NCBI RefSeq assembly: GCF_007748195.1
Contig: NZ_CP037920.1
Coordinates: 5,671,800 to 5,735,799 of the forward strand
Length of the DNA stretch: 64,000 nt
DNA from: Gimesia aquarii
Lineage (GTDB): Bacteria > Planctomycetota > Planctomycetia > Planctomycetales > Planctomycetaceae
Reading direction: 5' to 3'
The first letter of the stretch is position 1. Each line of letters starts with the position of its first letter. This document shows, one piece after another, positions 17,671 through 27,406 of this stretch. The notes beneath the pieces were generated by a model that was not told where the DNA came from, ran no database searches, and saw nothing but the letters and a program-made list of their open reading frames with translations. Both the position numbers and the translations under genes were made by a program.

Positions 17671-19601
17671 TATTTATAACTCCTCGTAGCCAGAGGTACT
17701 TCGACAAATTCCAAATGCTCGCGATGTTCGACAGGGTCGTTTCCAACTCCAGTGAACTCCCAGGCAGACACATGACAAAAATTGTCATCATCCCGTAACG
17801 CTTCGTTTTCTTTGGTCTGATGTTCCTCGCGGAAATGCCCGCCACACGATTCTTCCCGAACGAGTGCATCACGAACCATCAGCTCGCCAAATTCGAGGAA
17901 GTCAGCCAGTCGACCTGCGTGTTCCAGGTTCTGGTTAAGCTGTTCGCCCTGCCCCAATACTTTGATACTGGACCAGAACTCATCTCTCAGATCACGAATT
18001 TTACCCATTGCAGATTCCAGTCCCTGTTTCTCACGCGACATGCCACAATAGTCCCAGAGAATGTGTCCCAATTCCCTGTGGATGCTGTCTGAAGAACGCG
18101 TCCCCTGCACACCCAAAATTTTGGCATTGCGATCCTGGGCATTCGCCATCGCTTCTGAAAATGCTTCGTCTTCAGTGGAAACATCAGGCAAACTCTGAGA
18201 GCCAAGAAAGTGACCGGTAGTATAAGGAGCGACAAAATACCCATCCGCCAATCCTTGCATCAGTGCCGATGCGCCTAAGCGATTCGCGCCATGGTCCGAG
18301 AAATTGGCCTCTCCCAGTACGAACAACCCAGGAATGGTACTTTGCAGGTGATAATCAACCCATAAGCCTCCCATTGTGTAATGGACGGCAGGATAAATTC
18401 TCATCGGCACCTGATAAGGATCTTCGCCGGTAATCTTTTCATACATATGGAACAGGTTGCCATACTTTGCTTCGATTACATGTCTGCCATCACGGGCGAT
18501 CGCGTCACGAAAATCAAGATAGACGGCCTGCCCTGTTGTCCCTACTCCAAAACCAGAGTCGCAACGTTCTTTCGCAGCTCGAGAAGCAACATCTCGTGGT
18601 ACTAAGTTTCCGAACGCAGGATAACGACGCTCCAGGTAGTAGTCGCGCTCGTTTTCGGGAATTTCAATTCCGCGACGCTTATCATCCTGTGCCTGAGGAA
18701 CCCAGACACGGCCATCATTTCGGAGGCTTTCACTCATCAGGGTCAGTTTGGACTGATAATCACCACTGACGGGAATACAAGTCGGATGGATCTGCGTGTA
18801 ACAGGGGTTGGCAAAATAAGCGCCCCGTTTATGACAACGCCAGGCTGCCGTCACATTGGAACCTTTGGCATTCGTGGAAAGATAAAAGGCATTTCCATAG
18901 CCTCCCGTGCAAAGCAAAACACAATCCGCAGAATATTTCTCGAATTCCCCGGTGATCAGGTTCCGAACGATGATCCCACGTGCGACACCATCTACAACGA
19001 CCAGATCCAGCATTTCCCGTCGCGGAAATAGTTTGACACGTCCTGTCCCCACTTGTCGCATTAATGCGCTATAGGCTCCCAGTAACAATTGCTGTCCGGT
19101 CTGACCACGGGCATAAAAAGTACGTGATACCTGAGCCCCACCGAATGAACGGTTCGTCAGTAATCCACCATAATCACGTGCAAACGGAACCCCCTGAGCG
19201 GTACATTGATCGATAATGTTATTGCTCACCTGAGCCAGACGATGTACATTCGCCTCACGGCTGCGGAAGTCTCCCCCTTTGACAGTGTCGTAAAACAAAC
19301 GCCAGACACTGTCGCCATCATTCGGATAGTTTTTAGCGGCGTTGATTCCCCCTTGGGCGGCAATACTGTGCGCACGCCGCGGAGAATCCTGGAAACAGAA
19401 TGACTGAACCTGATATCCCAGTTCAGCCAGGGAAGCAGCGGCCGAAGCCCCTGCCAAACCGGTTCCCACAACGATAATTTTGTGCTTCCGTTTATTGGCT
19501 GGATTCACCAGCTTCATTTCCTGTTTACAACGGTCCCATTTCTCAGCCATAGGCCCTTCAGGAACACGAGAATTCAGAACCGTAGTAGCCGCCTCGGCCA
19601 T
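17670..19601 (-). CDS. sdhA: Succinate dehydrogenase/fumarate reductase flavoprotein subunit
   Basis: A 643-residue flavoprotein. The FAD dinucleotide-binding motif is [20 protein letters not shown] near residue 45, the covalent-flavin histidine lies in [17 protein letters not shown], and the active-site segment is [11 protein letters not shown]. It oxidises succinate to fumarate (or the reverse). I chose ATG 19601, which has GAAGG eight bases upstream; a TTG five codons earlier is the alternative. The length and insertions match the B. subtilis/Bacteroidetes-type enzyme and not the E. coli type. Confidence 0.93.
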   Translation of the reverse strand: MAEAATTVLNSRVPEGPMAEKWDRCKQEMKLVNPANKRKHKIIVVGTGLAGASAAASLAELGYQVQSFCFQDSPRRAHSIAAQGGINAAKNYPNDGDSVWRLFYDTVKGGDFRSREANVHRLAQVSNNIIDQCTAQGVPFARDYGGLLTNRSFGGAQVSRTFYARGQTGQQLLLGAYSALMRQVGTGRVKLFPRREMLDLVVVDGVARGIIVRNLITGEFEKYSADCVLLCTGGYGNAFYLSTNAKGSNVTAAWRCHKRGAYFANPCYTQIHPTCIPVSGDYQSKLTLMSESLRNDGRVWVPQAQDDKRRGIEIPENERDYYLERRYPAFGNLVPRDVASRAAKERCDSGFGVGTTGQAVYLDFRDAIARDGRHVIEAKYGNLFHMYEKITGEDPYQVPMRIYPAVHYTMGGLWVDYHLQSTIPGLFVLGEANFSDHGANRLGASALMQGLADGYFVAPYTTGHFLGSQSLPDVSTEDEAFSEAMANAQDRNAKILGVQGTRSSDSIHRELGHILWDYCGMSREKQGLESAMGKIRDLRDEFWSSIKVLGQGEQLNQNLEHAGRLADFLEFGELMVRDALVREESCGGHFREEHQTKENEALRDDDNFCHVSAWEFTGVGNDPVEHREHLEFVEVPLATRSYK

Positions 19602-19672
19602 GATGTTAACCTTCAAAACGGAAACAGTTTAACAATTGCGTTTTCTGCAACAATGAATGAAACCAGAAACAA

Positions 19673-20416
19673 TTAACGAATGAAATATCCCCAGATCGGT
19701 AGACTCACAAAACCAGCGGCAATGACAAACGCGAATATGATCGCCAGCTTTTTAATCCAGGGCATGTATTTGGGATGATTCAGCCCCAGTGACTGAAAGG
19801 CACTCCAGAATCCATGTGAGAGATGAAAACCAAGCACGATGGTTCCCACAATATAAAACGGAGCGCTCAGACTACTACCGAGTACTTGAATAATAATGTC
19901 ATAAGGTTTTGCATCCGTATAATCGACAGTGGGATTCGCTTGCAATTTCATATCGATCATATGGATGACTAAAAATCCGAGAATGATTGAACCGGAAATA
20001 AACATCCAGGAACTGGTTTCCCCCATCGGAGTCCTGCTAAAGAGGGAAGGCTTTTCCTGAATCTTCGTTTGAGTCTCCCGATAACTGATGTGCCGCGCCC
20101 GTTGATTGTCGCGGGTTAACTTAAAAGCCAATGCAATGTGAACGAACAACAACAGAAATAAGCCTGTTTCTGCCACAGGTAACAGCATCATACTGTGTAA
20201 TTCTTTTGCGTATGCGTTGTATTCCTTTGCACCAACATAGACCAGTAAATTTCCCGCTAAATGCACGACCAGAAAGCCACACAGCAAAAGTCCGGTGATG
20301 CCCATCACGAACTTTTGGCCAATGGAGGAGGAAAGAAGAGTCATGATCCACTTAGTGGCCGATCTTCCGCTTCCCGGAGAAGAGGACTGCTGTTGTTCTG
20401 CCAGTTTCGTCACCAT
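19673..20416 (-). CDS. sdhC: Succinate dehydrogenase cytochrome b subunit
   Basis: A 247-residue membrane protein with five hydrophobic segments, matching the b558-type single-anchor subunit that binds two haems b and replaces SdhC plus SdhD. Histidines suited to haem ligation occur in the helices (VVHLAGN, FVHIALAF, VIHMIDM, FHLSHGFWSAFQ). First gene of the sdhCAB operon. About 70 bases separate it from sdhA. The first 30 residues are Ser/Gln-rich and likely cytoplasmic. Confidence 0.9.
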   Translation of the reverse strand: MVTKLAEQQQSSSPGSGRSATKWIMTLLSSSIGQKFVMGITGLLLCGFLVVHLAGNLLVYVGAKEYNAYAKELHSMMLLPVAETGLFLLLFVHIALAFKLTRDNQRARHISYRETQTKIQEKPSLFSRTPMGETSSWMFISGSIILGFLVIHMIDMKLQANPTVDYTDAKPYDIIIQVLGSSLSAPFYIVGTIVLGFHLSHGFWSAFQSLGLNHPKYMPWIKKLAIIFAFVIAAGFVSLPIWGYFIR

Positions 20417-20745
20417 AATTCAGCTTTCACCCGGTTACCCTAAGGCGATCCCGCAAATAATGTTGTGAAATAAAATTTCGTTAAAGCGGTGGCTTCTTCA
20501 GCCCCACATTTGAACTTCTTTGCTTCTTTAAAGACAGGTGTTTCAATTCGTAATACAACTTAAGTTATTATATTTCTTTACCTTGGAACATCAATCTTCA
20601 CCCGATTATAAACTACATCCCTTTTTGAAATTTCAAGGACTTCATCCAGATTGATCACAAAAAAGTCTCTTCACATTAATATTATACGCTGCTACTTATC
20701 ATCGGACAGTCAGCAAATGATCTCCGCTCTCATTGTTCTTTACTG
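20417..20745. other. Gap between sdhC and rnr, sdh promoter region
   Basis: About 330 bases between the start of sdhC and the stop of rnr, both on the minus strand. It should contain the sdh promoter and the end of the rnr transcript. I see no gene and no clear hairpin terminator. Confidence 0.4.
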
Positions 20746-23028
20746 CTATTTTCTTTTTTTCTTTTTGCCTCGTTGTGATTTCAGCTTGCGGCTGTTCTTT
20801 TTTGTATTTCCTTTTACTTTTGAAAAGGACTTGGACGACTTCCCTCCTCGTTGTGAAGCACCGTTCTTTGCGGGTTTCCCCGCTTTTTTCGAGTTCGGCA
20901 GACGAAAGTCCAGTTCGCGACGGTCCAGATCAATCTTTTCAACTTCGACAGTCAATAAATCACCGATTCGATATTCCTGTCCTGTTCGTTCACCGACAAT
21001 ACTGAATTTAGCAGAGTCGACGTTAAAGTAGTCATGCTTTCCCAGTCGGCTGATATGTAACAGCCCTTCAACTGGTACATCCGTCCCTCTGCAAAACAGA
21101 CCAAAAGTTTCGACTCCTGTGATCATCGTATTGAGAGTTTTAATTTCATTATCGATCATCCAAGTAAGTAGTTTTACTTTCGTCAGCTCTCGTTCTGCCG
21201 CTTCTGCCCGTCGTTCCCGCAAGGAAAGTTCCTGACCTAACTGCCTTAATCCTTGTGGACTTTGTCCTTTGCCCTTCTCGGGTCGTTCTATAATTTCGTC
21301 GATCATCCGATGAATGGTTAAGTCGGGATAGCGACGAATGGGACTGGTAAAATGACAATAATGATCTACTGCCAGTGCATAGTGACCTAACTCTTCGTCT
21401 GTGTACTCAGCCTGCTTTAAGCTACGAAGCAAAGCATAATTAATCGCCTGTTCAACGGGTGTGCCATGCACCTGCTCAACGATCTTCTGAAGGTCCTTAC
21501 GACTTTGCGCCTTTTTCAAAGTGTACCCCAGGGCATTCACGAAGTCTGCAAATGCCAACTGGCGAGGCAACTCAGGAGAGGGATGCACGCGTCTCAGAAA
21601 TCGAAGTCCGCGGTCATTGAAGGCTTCTGCCACCGCAATATTTGCTGCCAGCATAAACTCTTCGATGATCTGGTGGCTTTCATCATGTTCACGCTCAACC
21701 GCACCACTCACGCGGTGTTTGGCATCAAATGTAAGCCTGACCTCCGAAAGATGTAACTCCAACGCCCCCGCTGAAAATCGGCGTCCACGCAGGATCATAG
21801 CCAAATGATGCATATTTTTCAGCAAACTACGAACGGGAGTGGAAACGTTACCGCCTTCCTGATCACGCCCTTGTACGATTGGCATGACCTGTTCATAGGC
21901 AAAACGCTGAGTGACTTTAATAACCGAATTTGCAAATTCCGTATGTACGGGAATTCCCTCTGCCGTGAATTCGATCAACGCAGATTTGGTAAACCGTACC
22001 TGCCCCTCCTGCAAACTCGCTAATCCATTCGAGATGACTTCTGGCAACATCGGAATGACTCGTCCAGGCAAATAGACACTAGTGCCACGATTTTTCGCTT
22101 CACGGTCCAGAGTAGAACCTTCTTTGACAAAATGAGCCACATCTGCAATATGAACTCCTAACAGCCAATGACCTCGTTCGTCTCGGCTTAAAGAAATCGC
22201 GTCATCAAAATCCCGCGCGTCTACAGGATCGATTGTGACAATGGTCTCTTTTGTCAAATCTCGTCGATCACCCCATTTTTTTTCATCAAACAAACTGGCT
22301 TGTTCGCGGGCCGCTTCGAGTACTTCCTCTGGAAAATCCATTGGAATCCCAAATTCATAAATAATCGAAAGTAGATCAACGCCCGGTTTACCATGGGGAC
22401 CAAGTACTTTCGAAATCACACCCTGGCCAAGATAATTCTTCGAGGGAAACCGCAGGATATCGATCACTACTTTATCATCTGAGCGCACCCCTTTGGCCCC
22501 CGGGTCACCCACGTGAATCGGAGAATTAAAGATTTTGCCATCAACGTGGACATAACCTTCTCCTTGAGCCTCAAAATACGTTCCCACAAATGTGGTCGAA
22601 GCCCGCTCGATGATCTCTACCACCCGGCCACAAATCTGGCCACCACTTCGCCTGCGATTGACAACGGTAGCGTAGACTTCATCTCCCGTTTGAGCATCAC
22701 CCAAATCACGTTCGGAGATATAAAGATCTCCCGCGTGACGTTGATCGTGGGCAATATCATCGGGCTTATGATGGGGAATCAGGTATCCCGCACCGGAATT
22801 GGTTTTCTTGATCGTGCCCGCGATCCATCCTTCTTTCTTAACAGGACGGATTAAGCCGGAATCAGAAACCAGAATATCCTTTCTGGCACGCAGACTCTCC
22901 ATGGCCTGCTCAAATTCCGCAGCCGTTGATTTGGAGCCTCCCACTTTTTTGAGTAGCGATTTTTCACGCACAGGTGTGTAACCGGGCCTGGTAACGTAAT
23001 CGAGAATTTTCTTCTCAAAATCGGGCAT
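20746..23028 (-). CDS. rnr: Ribonuclease R (RNB-family 3'-5' exoribonuclease)
   Basis: A 760-residue protein. An N-terminal winged-helix-like region and two cold-shock/OB domains come first. The RNB catalytic domain follows (about 255-590), with the metal-binding motif TIDPVDARDFDDAISL, and then an S1 domain (about 635-715). A strongly basic tail of about 45 residues ends in KKKKRK. It degrades structured RNA from the 3' end. ATG at 23028 is used; the GTG just before it is possible. The gene begins four bases after the stop of the YhaM-like exonuclease gene, so two 3'-5' exoribonucleases are cotranscribed. Confidence 0.92.
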   Translation of the reverse strand: MPDFEKKILDYVTRPGYTPVREKSLLKKVGGSKSTAAEFEQAMESLRARKDILVSDSGLIRPVKKEGWIAGTIKKTNSGAGYLIPHHKPDDIAHDQRHAGDLYISERDLGDAQTGDEVYATVVNRRRSGGQICGRVVEIIERASTTFVGTYFEAQGEGYVHVDGKIFNSPIHVGDPGAKGVRSDDKVVIDILRFPSKNYLGQGVISKVLGPHGKPGVDLLSIIYEFGIPMDFPEEVLEAAREQASLFDEKKWGDRRDLTKETIVTIDPVDARDFDDAISLSRDERGHWLLGVHIADVAHFVKEGSTLDREAKNRGTSVYLPGRVIPMLPEVISNGLASLQEGQVRFTKSALIEFTAEGIPVHTEFANSVIKVTQRFAYEQVMPIVQGRDQEGGNVSTPVRSLLKNMHHLAMILRGRRFSAGALELHLSEVRLTFDAKHRVSGAVEREHDESHQIIEEFMLAANIAVAEAFNDRGLRFLRRVHPSPELPRQLAFADFVNALGYTLKKAQSRKDLQKIVEQVHGTPVEQAINYALLRSLKQAEYTDEELGHYALAVDHYCHFTSPIRRYPDLTIHRMIDEIIERPEKGKGQSPQGLRQLGQELSLRERRAEAAERELTKVKLLTWMIDNEIKTLNTMITGVETFGLFCRGTDVPVEGLLHISRLGKHDYFNVDSAKFSIVGERTGQEYRIGDLLTVEVEKIDLDRRELDFRLPNSKKAGKPAKNGASQRGGKSSKSFSKVKGNTKKNSRKLKSQRGKKKKRK

Positions 23029-23032
23029 CACC

Positions 23033-24004
23033 TTAATCCTCGGTCATTCCCTTAAATAATTTTCGCTGCAAGCGGGGCGAATAAGGGGTCCAGCTTGATG
23101 TCGAATTCAGATCATCATCAATAAATCGTGCGAACTCATTTACCTTGGCGTCTAAATTATCAAGATGGTGTAATGCCACTGCTTCGGGGGTCATCGGCAA
23201 GCGAGCACTGCCAAACTCATAGGTACCATGATGACTGACGATCATATGTTTCAGTCGAAGTTCCGCCTCCCGCGGAAACGATTCTCCCGTCATTTCCTGA
23301 TAGGCATTCACCTTTTCCGTCAACATCTCCACGCCGATGATCAAATGACCTAATAGCTGTCCTTCATCGGTATACACGAATTCGTTTTCATAACCGAGTT
23401 CACGTACTTTTCCGATATCATGTAAGAAAATCCCCGCTAACAGGAGACTGAGATCAACTTTGGGATATAAATCGGCCATTCGCTGAGCAGTTTCCATCAG
23501 ATTAACGACGTGCTCAATCAAGCCACCATGATAAGCATGGTGAGTTTTGACCCCGGCAGGTGCTTTGCAAAATTCTTCCATGAGCGTTTCATCAACGAGA
23601 AAACACTCCATTAAAGTCCGAATCTCATTATTATCGATGCCCAGTAAGATCTCACGCAGTTGAGCCAATAGCTTTTGCACATCCTGTGAGGCTTGAGGTT
23701 GAAATTCAGCCGGATCCAGGTTTTCTGCAGGTACAGGTTCGATATAGGTTAAGATCACCTGTAACGCGCCTTGAAAAAGATGCACCTTCCCCTTCACCTG
23801 CACATAGTTGCCTGCCTGAAAATGCTGCATGCGTTCTTCAAGAACATTCCACATGCGGGCATTCACAACTCCTGTACAATCTCTTAAATCTGCTGACAAA
23901 AAAAGGCTGGCATTGCGATTTGCACGTAACTGCTTATCAACTAACAGGTAAACTTCATTTACCGTATCACCATCCTTCAATTGATTTATATATTGACGAG
24001 ACAT
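23033..24004 (-). CDS. YhaM-like 3'-5' exoribonuclease (OB fold plus HD domain)
   Basis: A 323-residue protein. An N-terminal OB-fold nucleic-acid-binding domain covers about residues 15-95 (VNEVYLLVDKQLRANRNASL, ADLRDCTGVVNARMW). An HD phosphohydrolase domain follows, with HHAYHGGLIEHVVNL and the metal-binding pair in FLHDIGKV. This architecture is that of YhaM/CBF1 nucleases of Gram-positive bacteria, and it is also common in planctomycetes. The ATG at 24004 is favoured over a TTG nine codons upstream. It is immediately upstream of rnr. Confidence 0.85.
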   Translation of the reverse strand: MSRQYINQLKDGDTVNEVYLLVDKQLRANRNASLFLSADLRDCTGVVNARMWNVLEERMQHFQAGNYVQVKGKVHLFQGALQVILTYIEPVPAENLDPAEFQPQASQDVQKLLAQLREILLGIDNNEIRTLMECFLVDETLMEEFCKAPAGVKTHHAYHGGLIEHVVNLMETAQRMADLYPKVDLSLLLAGIFLHDIGKVRELGYENEFVYTDEGQLLGHLIIGVEMLTEKVNAYQEMTGESFPREAELRLKHMIVSHHGTYEFGSARLPMTPEAVALHHLDNLDAKVNEFARFIDDDLNSTSSWTPYSPRLQRKLFKGMTED

Positions 24005-24393
24005 CTCGAATCGGCTTTCAGAATCACACAAAAAAACGCTGTTATCGATCTTAAGTTTCTCTAAGAATCACAATAGAAAGATCTTAAGCCGTTCGATTCT
24101 GCTCAACAAGTCCGGCACCTGTCCGTTCTGAAAGTCTGTCCTATTTGCTTTTCGTGGCTTTGCTTTAAATCCGAAGAACAGACTCAGCTGATTCGATGAA
24201 AATCAAACAAGTCAATTATGAGCACAGACTTAGGTCAATTTGAATAATTTCCTTCGCACTGAAGCCGAACCTTTTGAATACGATTCTGTTCTGCTAGAAT
24301 ACGCGGCCATCCACAAGGATGGTGTCCTAACAATTAACTTAAACAAATAATATTCACGTAAACACATTCAAATAAAACACTTAAGGAAATAAC
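24005..24393. other. Divergent promoter region between yhaM-like gene and proS
   Basis: About 390 bases between two divergently transcribed genes, which must hold both promoters. No RNA gene, T-box or other leader structure could be recognised before proS; its ribosome-binding site TTAAGGA is at 24381-24387. Confidence 0.45.
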
Positions 24394-26148
24394 GTGCGCT
24401 GGACGAATACCCTGATCCCCACCATCAAAGAAGTGCCCGCCGATGCAGAAATCCCCAGTCATCAACTAATGTTGCGGGCGGGACTGATTCGTCAATTGAT
24501 GGCGGGTGCGTACTCCTATCTCCCGCTCGGCTGGAAAGCAGTGCAAAAAGCGGCCCAGATTGTCCGGGAAGAAATGGACGCAGCCGGCGCCGCGGAACTT
24601 CATATGCCTGCGCTGCAACCACTGGGGTTGTTCGAACGCACCCAGCGCAAAGATGCCTTTGGCTCCGTGTTGATTCAGTTCGACGTTCCACGAGGGAATC
24701 GACTCATTCCCATGGCATTGGGTCCCACCCATGAAGAAGTCGTCACCGAGTTGATGAGTCATTGTATCAGCAGTTATAAACAGCTGCCTTTGACCGTGTA
24801 TCAAATTCAGACGAAATTCCGCAATGAGGAGCGGCCTCGCTTCGGTGTTTTGCGCACGAGCGAATTTTTGATGAAAGACGCCTACAGTTTCAGTTCCTCA
24901 GTAGAGCAACTCGATGAAATCTACGACCGCATGTATCGCGCTTATTGCCGGATTTTTGCGCGTTGTGGATTGAAATATATACCAGTTGAAGCAGAAAGTG
25001 GCCCCATCGGTGGTGATGCCTCGCACGAATTCATGATTCCCGCGGATAACGGTGAAGACTCGATCGTTTACTGTGAAGCTTCAGGATATGCAGCGAACCT
25101 GGAACGCGCAGATACGGGTCGTACCACTCCTGATATCAAAGTCTCTCAAAATGCGGCAGCGGTGGAAAAGAAAGCCACACCGGAAGCTACCAGTATTGAA
25201 CAGGTCAGCAAATTTTTGGGATGCGAACCATCTCAAATGATCAAAACGCTGATTTATCTTGCAGATGACGAACCGGTTGCCGTCCTGATTCGCGGAGATC
25301 ATGAAGCCAACGAAGGTAAAATTCGACGTGCTTTGGAAGCCGAATCAGTAGAACTGGCCGACGATGCAACCGTTCAAAAAGTCACAAACGCTCCCACAGG
25401 GTTCGCCGGGCCTGTAGGTATTCAGTGTAAAATTATCGCGGATCACGACATCCCTGTGATTGAAAACGCCGTCACGGGCGCCAACGAAAAAGATGCGCAT
25501 TTATTGAATGTCAATGTCGGTCGAGACTATGAACTGGAAACCACGTATGACCTGCGGAATGCGGAAGCTGGCGACCCCTGCCCCAAAAGTGGTGAGCCAC
25601 TCAGTATCGTGCACGGCATTGAAGTTGGTCATGTCTTTAAGTTGGGCACAAAATATACCGAAGCGCTCGATGCAGAGTTTCTGGATGAAAAAGAAAAACG
25701 GCATCCGATTATCATGGGCTGTTATGGTATCGGCGTGAACCGCATTGTCGCTGGTCTGGCGGAAACGCGACACGATGAGAACGGCCTGATCTGGCCTCTC
25801 TCCATTGCCCCTTACGAAGTGCTCGTCATTCCACTGAATACCAAAGACGACGAAGTCATGCAGACCGCGGAACGTTATTACGAAGAACTCAAAGCCGCAG
25901 GCGTGGATGTGCTGTTTGATGATCGTAATGCGCGGGCGGGAGTCAAATTCAAGGATGCCGACCTGATTGGAATTCCCTATCGAGTGGTCATTGGTGGTAA
26001 AGGTCTCAAGAACGGTGAAATCGAAACCAAATGGCGGACTGCGGAAAACGCAGAAATGATCGCCCTTGATGCTGGCATTACACCCATCCTCGAAGCCCTT
26101 GAAGCTCGTAAAGCCGAGGAATATCAAGCCGCCAATGTTCCTGAGTAA
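24394..26148 (+). CDS. proS: Prolyl-tRNA synthetase, bacterial type with editing domain
   Basis: A 584-residue class II synthetase. Motif 1 and 2 regions are seen in [20 protein letters not shown], and motif 3 in [16 protein letters not shown]. The insertion (INS) editing domain that clears Ala-tRNA(Pro) spans about residues 225-400 (e.g. [20 protein letters not shown]), and the anticodon-binding domain is C-terminal ([20 protein letters not shown]). Start is GTG at 24394 with AAGGA upstream. Length and domain order are those of the E. coli-type enzyme. Confidence 0.94.
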   Translation: MRWTNTLIPTIKEVPADAEIPSHQLMLRAGLIRQLMAGAYSYLPLGWKAVQKAAQIVREEMDAAGAAELHMPALQPLGLFERTQRKDAFGSVLIQFDVPRGNRLIPMALGPTHEEVVTELMSHCISSYKQLPLTVYQIQTKFRNEERPRFGVLRTSEFLMKDAYSFSSSVEQLDEIYDRMYRAYCRIFARCGLKYIPVEAESGPIGGDASHEFMIPADNGEDSIVYCEASGYAANLERADTGRTTPDIKVSQNAAAVEKKATPEATSIEQVSKFLGCEPSQMIKTLIYLADDEPVAVLIRGDHEANEGKIRRALEAESVELADDATVQKVTNAPTGFAGPVGIQCKIIADHDIPVIENAVTGANEKDAHLLNVNVGRDYELETTYDLRNAEAGDPCPKSGEPLSIVHGIEVGHVFKLGTKYTEALDAEFLDEKEKRHPIIMGCYGIGVNRIVAGLAETRHDENGLIWPLSIAPYEVLVIPLNTKDDEVMQTAERYYEELKAAGVDVLFDDRNARAGVKFKDADLIGIPYRVVIGGKGLKNGEIETKWRTAENAEMIALDAGITPILEALEARKAEEYQAANVPE

Positions 26149-26183
26149 GATTGGCTTCTTTTCTGATAACGAAATTGGCGGTT

Positions 26184-26516
26184 TCAATCTTCCTGAATGG
26201 GATGTTGACACCGCACGATTTTATAGTCACTCGCTAATTTAAAGACCGTATCAGTCCAGTCAAAACCGTTGTGATGATATCGAATCTGAACTCCACGGAC
26301 TGCCCCTTTTCGAAACGTAGTAAAGGCATGATCCAGCTTCAGTTGAGATTCATCGGCATACAACGTTTCGCCCCCTTTCGTCTGAACCGCTTGAATCTGA
26401 GTACAATTTTTTAAATCGCTGATATAATCGGCAAACTGTTTCTCTCCAAAAATGATCTCACGCATTTCAGGAATCGGAGGCCCTTCTTCAAAGATATGGT
26501 GCGTAGATGAGTCCAT
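26184..26516 (-). CDS. Small unknown protein at the end of the nap operon
   Basis: A 110-residue soluble protein without a signal peptide or haem motif. The sequence (FGEKQFADYISDLKNCTQIQ...) shows no domain I recognise. It begins 34 bases after the napB-like stop on the same strand, so it is probably cotranscribed with napDAB. It could be an accessory protein or an unrelated passenger. It is convergent with proS. Confidence 0.6.
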   Translation of the reverse strand: MDSSTHHIFEEGPPIPEMREIIFGEKQFADYISDLKNCTQIQAVQTKGGETLYADESQLKLDHAFTTFRKGAVRGVQIRYHHNGFDWTDTVFKLASDYKIVRCQHPIQED

Positions 26517-26550
26517 GCCATGCCTTTTTCATTGTAAATGGAGACAGATG

Positions 26551-27402
26551 CTATTGTTTTGTTATGGATGATTGTTGATTCATTTCATGACTTTTACCGG
26601 TGCGACGATGCAGTTTCACAAAGGAATGTTGATCCAATACGGCTGAGGGAGCATGACATTGCAAACAGTTCGTGAACCAGGGATGTGTGGTTCTTAATCC
26701 AGGGCGTGTGAGCAATCCGTGACAGCTCATACAATCTTCCCGCATAAAAGTCGCATGTGGTACGCTTGGCGGAGCAGTCGGATGTGCACGTAAACCAGGT
26801 CCCGGGCGCGCAACTCCCACAAACTGGTTTGGAGTATTCAACGGCGCAGCTTCGAAAGGACCGTCACTCCGCATTTCGACATGGCATTGCACGCAATTGT
26901 TAAAACGAGGGTGACTCATCTTACTTGCCGTTCGCTTACCAATCCGAACTCCCTCACCATGACAAACCAGACATTTTTCTGCACGAACATCATCAACAAG
27001 ATGCGGGATCGTCGGGGGAGCACCTTCAAAGGCCCGTGTTTTTACTCGATCCAGAATTGCCATGTTTTTCATTTCTGGCTTTTTAATGACAGGATCAAAA
27101 ATCCCAGGTTTTTGTTGCTTTAACTGCGAAAAGTGCATTGCCAGTTTGGGGTTCATCTTGAAGTCTGCAGTAGCGATATCAGAGTAGGAAACGACAAGAG
27201 GAACTGTTTCCTGATTATTTGATCGTTGATTCTGCGCAGGTCGTTCTTTCCAGGAAGCACGCATTGGGACCTGCTCTTCAGAAATACCTAAGAGGAAACC
27301 GACGAAGGCGCACCCCGTCAGGAAGACACCAGCCAGTAAAGGAAATCGTCGGTTAATCCAATCTGGAGTGGAACGTTCTTGCTCATTCATCGGTTCGATC
27401 AT
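26551..27402 (-). CDS. napB: Tetraheme NapB-like cytochrome c built from two NapB-type repeats
   Basis: About 283 residues with one N-terminal hydrophobic segment (signal or anchor) and four c-type haem sites: CLVCH, CVQCH, CMSCH and CLQCH. Standard NapB has two. Here the pattern APP-(T/S)-(I/V)-PH, then CxxCHG, then HPxFxNC-x-QCH, occurs twice (about residues 135-180 and 208-255), so the protein looks like a tandem duplication of the NapB diheme unit. It should feed electrons to NapA in the periplasm. The start overlaps the region just after the napA stop; ATG 27402 or ATG 27390 are both possible, and the much longer open frame upstream lies inside napA and is not used. Confidence 0.78.
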   Translation of the reverse strand: MIEPMNEQERSTPDWINRRFPLLAGVFLTGCAFVGFLLGISEEQVPMRASWKERPAQNQRSNNQETVPLVVSYSDIATADFKMNPKLAMHFSQLKQQKPGIFDPVIKKPEMKNMAILDRVKTRAFEGAPPTIPHLVDDVRAEKCLVCHGEGVRIGKRTASKMSHPRFNNCVQCHVEMRSDGPFEAAPLNTPNQFVGVARPGPGLRAHPTAPPSVPHATFMREDCMSCHGLLTRPGLRTTHPWFTNCLQCHAPSAVLDQHSFVKLHRRTGKSHEMNQQSSITKQ

Positions 27403-27406
27403 TTCC

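Noticed and set aside
17046-19403. Several open frames of 60 to 100 codons antisense to sdhA and sdhB
   Set aside because: They lie wholly within well-identified conserved genes and are shadows of their codon structure.
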